Assembly (NCBI RefSeq): GCF_000203935.1
Contig: NC_008577.1
Location: 2,480,001 to 2,544,000 of the forward strand
Reading direction: 5' to 3'
Origin: Shewanella sp. ANA-3
GTDB taxonomy: Bacteria; Pseudomonadota; Gammaproteobacteria; Enterobacterales; Shewanellaceae
DNA length: 64,000 nt
This document shows positions 63,481 to 64,000 of the stretch, piece by piece. The first letter of the stretch is position 1, and the number at the start of each line of letters is the position of its first letter. The notes beneath the pieces are model-generated. The model was given only the letters and a program-made list of their open reading frames with translations, ran no database searches and was not told the DNA's origin. The translations under genes were made by a program, and so were the position numbers.

Positions 63481-64000
63481 ATGCAGCATCAAATCTTAAA
63501 TCAATACAGACACGTGGTCGCCATTGGCGGTGGTCACGGCTTGGGTCGAGTACTCTCATCGCTGGATTTTCTGGGCAATCGTCTCACAGGCATTGTTGCA
63601 ACCACAGATAATGGTGGCTCTACGGGCAGATTACGGGCCGAACAGGACTGTATTGCCTGGGGCGATCTGCGTAATTGTCTGTCTCAACTAGCCCATCGCC
63701 CATCGGTGAGCTCGCAATTATTTGAGTACCGCTTTCAGGGCGAAACCGAACTAAGCGGCCACAATCTAGGGAATTTGATGCTGCTTGCCCTCGATAAGCT
63801 TTGCGTTAGGCCCCTCGAGGCCGTCAATCTTATACGTCATATGCTTAAGATTGAAACCAATATCATCCCTATGTCAGAACAACCAACCCATTTAGTGGCA
63901 TTGCAGGCCTCTGGTTGTAAGGTCTTTGGTGAGGTTAATGTCGATAAGATGAATGAGGCGCCAATTGCCTTATGTCTTGAACCACAGGTCGATGCAACTG
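63481..64000 (+). CDS. yvcK: YvcK/CofD-like gluconeogenesis factor (partial)
   Basis: The N-terminal 173 residues of a YvcK-family protein, running off the window. The nucleotide-binding start [20 protein letters not shown] is followed by [29 protein letters not shown] and [14 protein letters not shown], all diagnostic. Members bind UDP-sugars and affect cell shape and growth on gluconeogenic carbon sources. AGGAAGGAACCCTC precedes the ATG. The 317 bases between it and bax hold only the divergent promoters; no other gene is seen. Confidence 0.9.
   Translation, partial: MQHQILNQYRHVVAIGGGHGLGRVLSSLDFLGNRLTGIVATTDNGGSTGRLRAEQDCIAWGDLRNCLSQLAHRPSVSSQLFEYRFQGETELSGHNLGNLMLLALDKLCVRPLEAVNLIRHMLKIETNIIPMSEQPTHLVALQASGCKVFGEVNVDKMNEAPIALCLEPQVDAT

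Overview
The window reads as a chromosome segment of a Shewanella species. The evidence is the run ccoNOQP - ccoHIS - TauE-like - etrA/fnr - uspE - ttcA - DUF2987 - bax - yvcK on the right, an FNR protein of 250 residues with cysteines 20, 23, 29 and 122, and a large TIGR01782-type TonB-dependent receptor inside a sugar locus. No rRNA, tRNA or CRISPR array was seen.

Region 1 (1-26.3 kb) is an arabinan/arabinoside utilisation locus. A secreted lipoprotein arabinanase (20940-24305) would cut polymer at the cell surface, and a TonB-dependent receptor (17516-20353) would import the oligosaccharides. Periplasmic GH43 enzymes (5920-7035, 13427-14497, 14497-16401) and a GH127 beta-L-arabinofuranosidase (9279-11666) would trim them. 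Sugars would enter the cytoplasm through a ytfQRT-yjfF type ABC importer (1278-5927) and a GPH symporter (11773-13218). A cytoplasmic GH43 paralogue (7102-8103), a mutarotase, an SMP-30 lactonase and the tail of an SDR dehydrogenase point to final processing, possibly by an oxidative pentose route.

Region 2 (26.3-32.2 kb) is a formate dehydrogenase operon, fdhA-fdhB-fdhC-fdhE. FdhA has Cys196 where E. coli FdnG has selenocysteine. Three CRP-like sites lie upstream.

Region 3 (32.5-47.3 kb) is a low-GC accessory island. It is bounded by imperfect 26-bp terminal inverted repeats (32537-32562 and 47312-47337) flanked by the direct repeat ACGCAT, like a transposon with a 6-bp target duplication. 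No intact transposase was found inside. It carries a divergent WYL-domain regulator with two spaced palindromes in its promoter, then a four-gene operon for a MukF-like kleisin, a MukE-like subunit, a MukB-length SMC ATPase and a JetD-like Toprim nuclease. This is a Wadjet/MksBEFG-type plasmid-defence system whose SMC parts resemble MukBEF. Behind it come a double zinc/HNH-like protein, IS3-damaged gene fragments (DUF3800, HD hydrolase), a frameshifted tandem PD-(D/E)XK nuclease followed by an integron attC-like site, and an HNH endonuclease. A complete tyrosine recombinase gene sits just outside the right terminal repeat.

Region 4 (48.8-64 kb) is core genome. It holds an HD-GYP response regulator, cbb3 oxidase and its assembly genes, the redox regulator EtrA, UspE, the tRNA thiolase TtcA, a DUF2987 protein, Bax, and the start of a YvcK-family gene cut by the window edge. 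Near-perfect FNR boxes sit upstream of ccoN (51371-51386) and uspE (59625-59638), which ties the local regulator to its neighbours.
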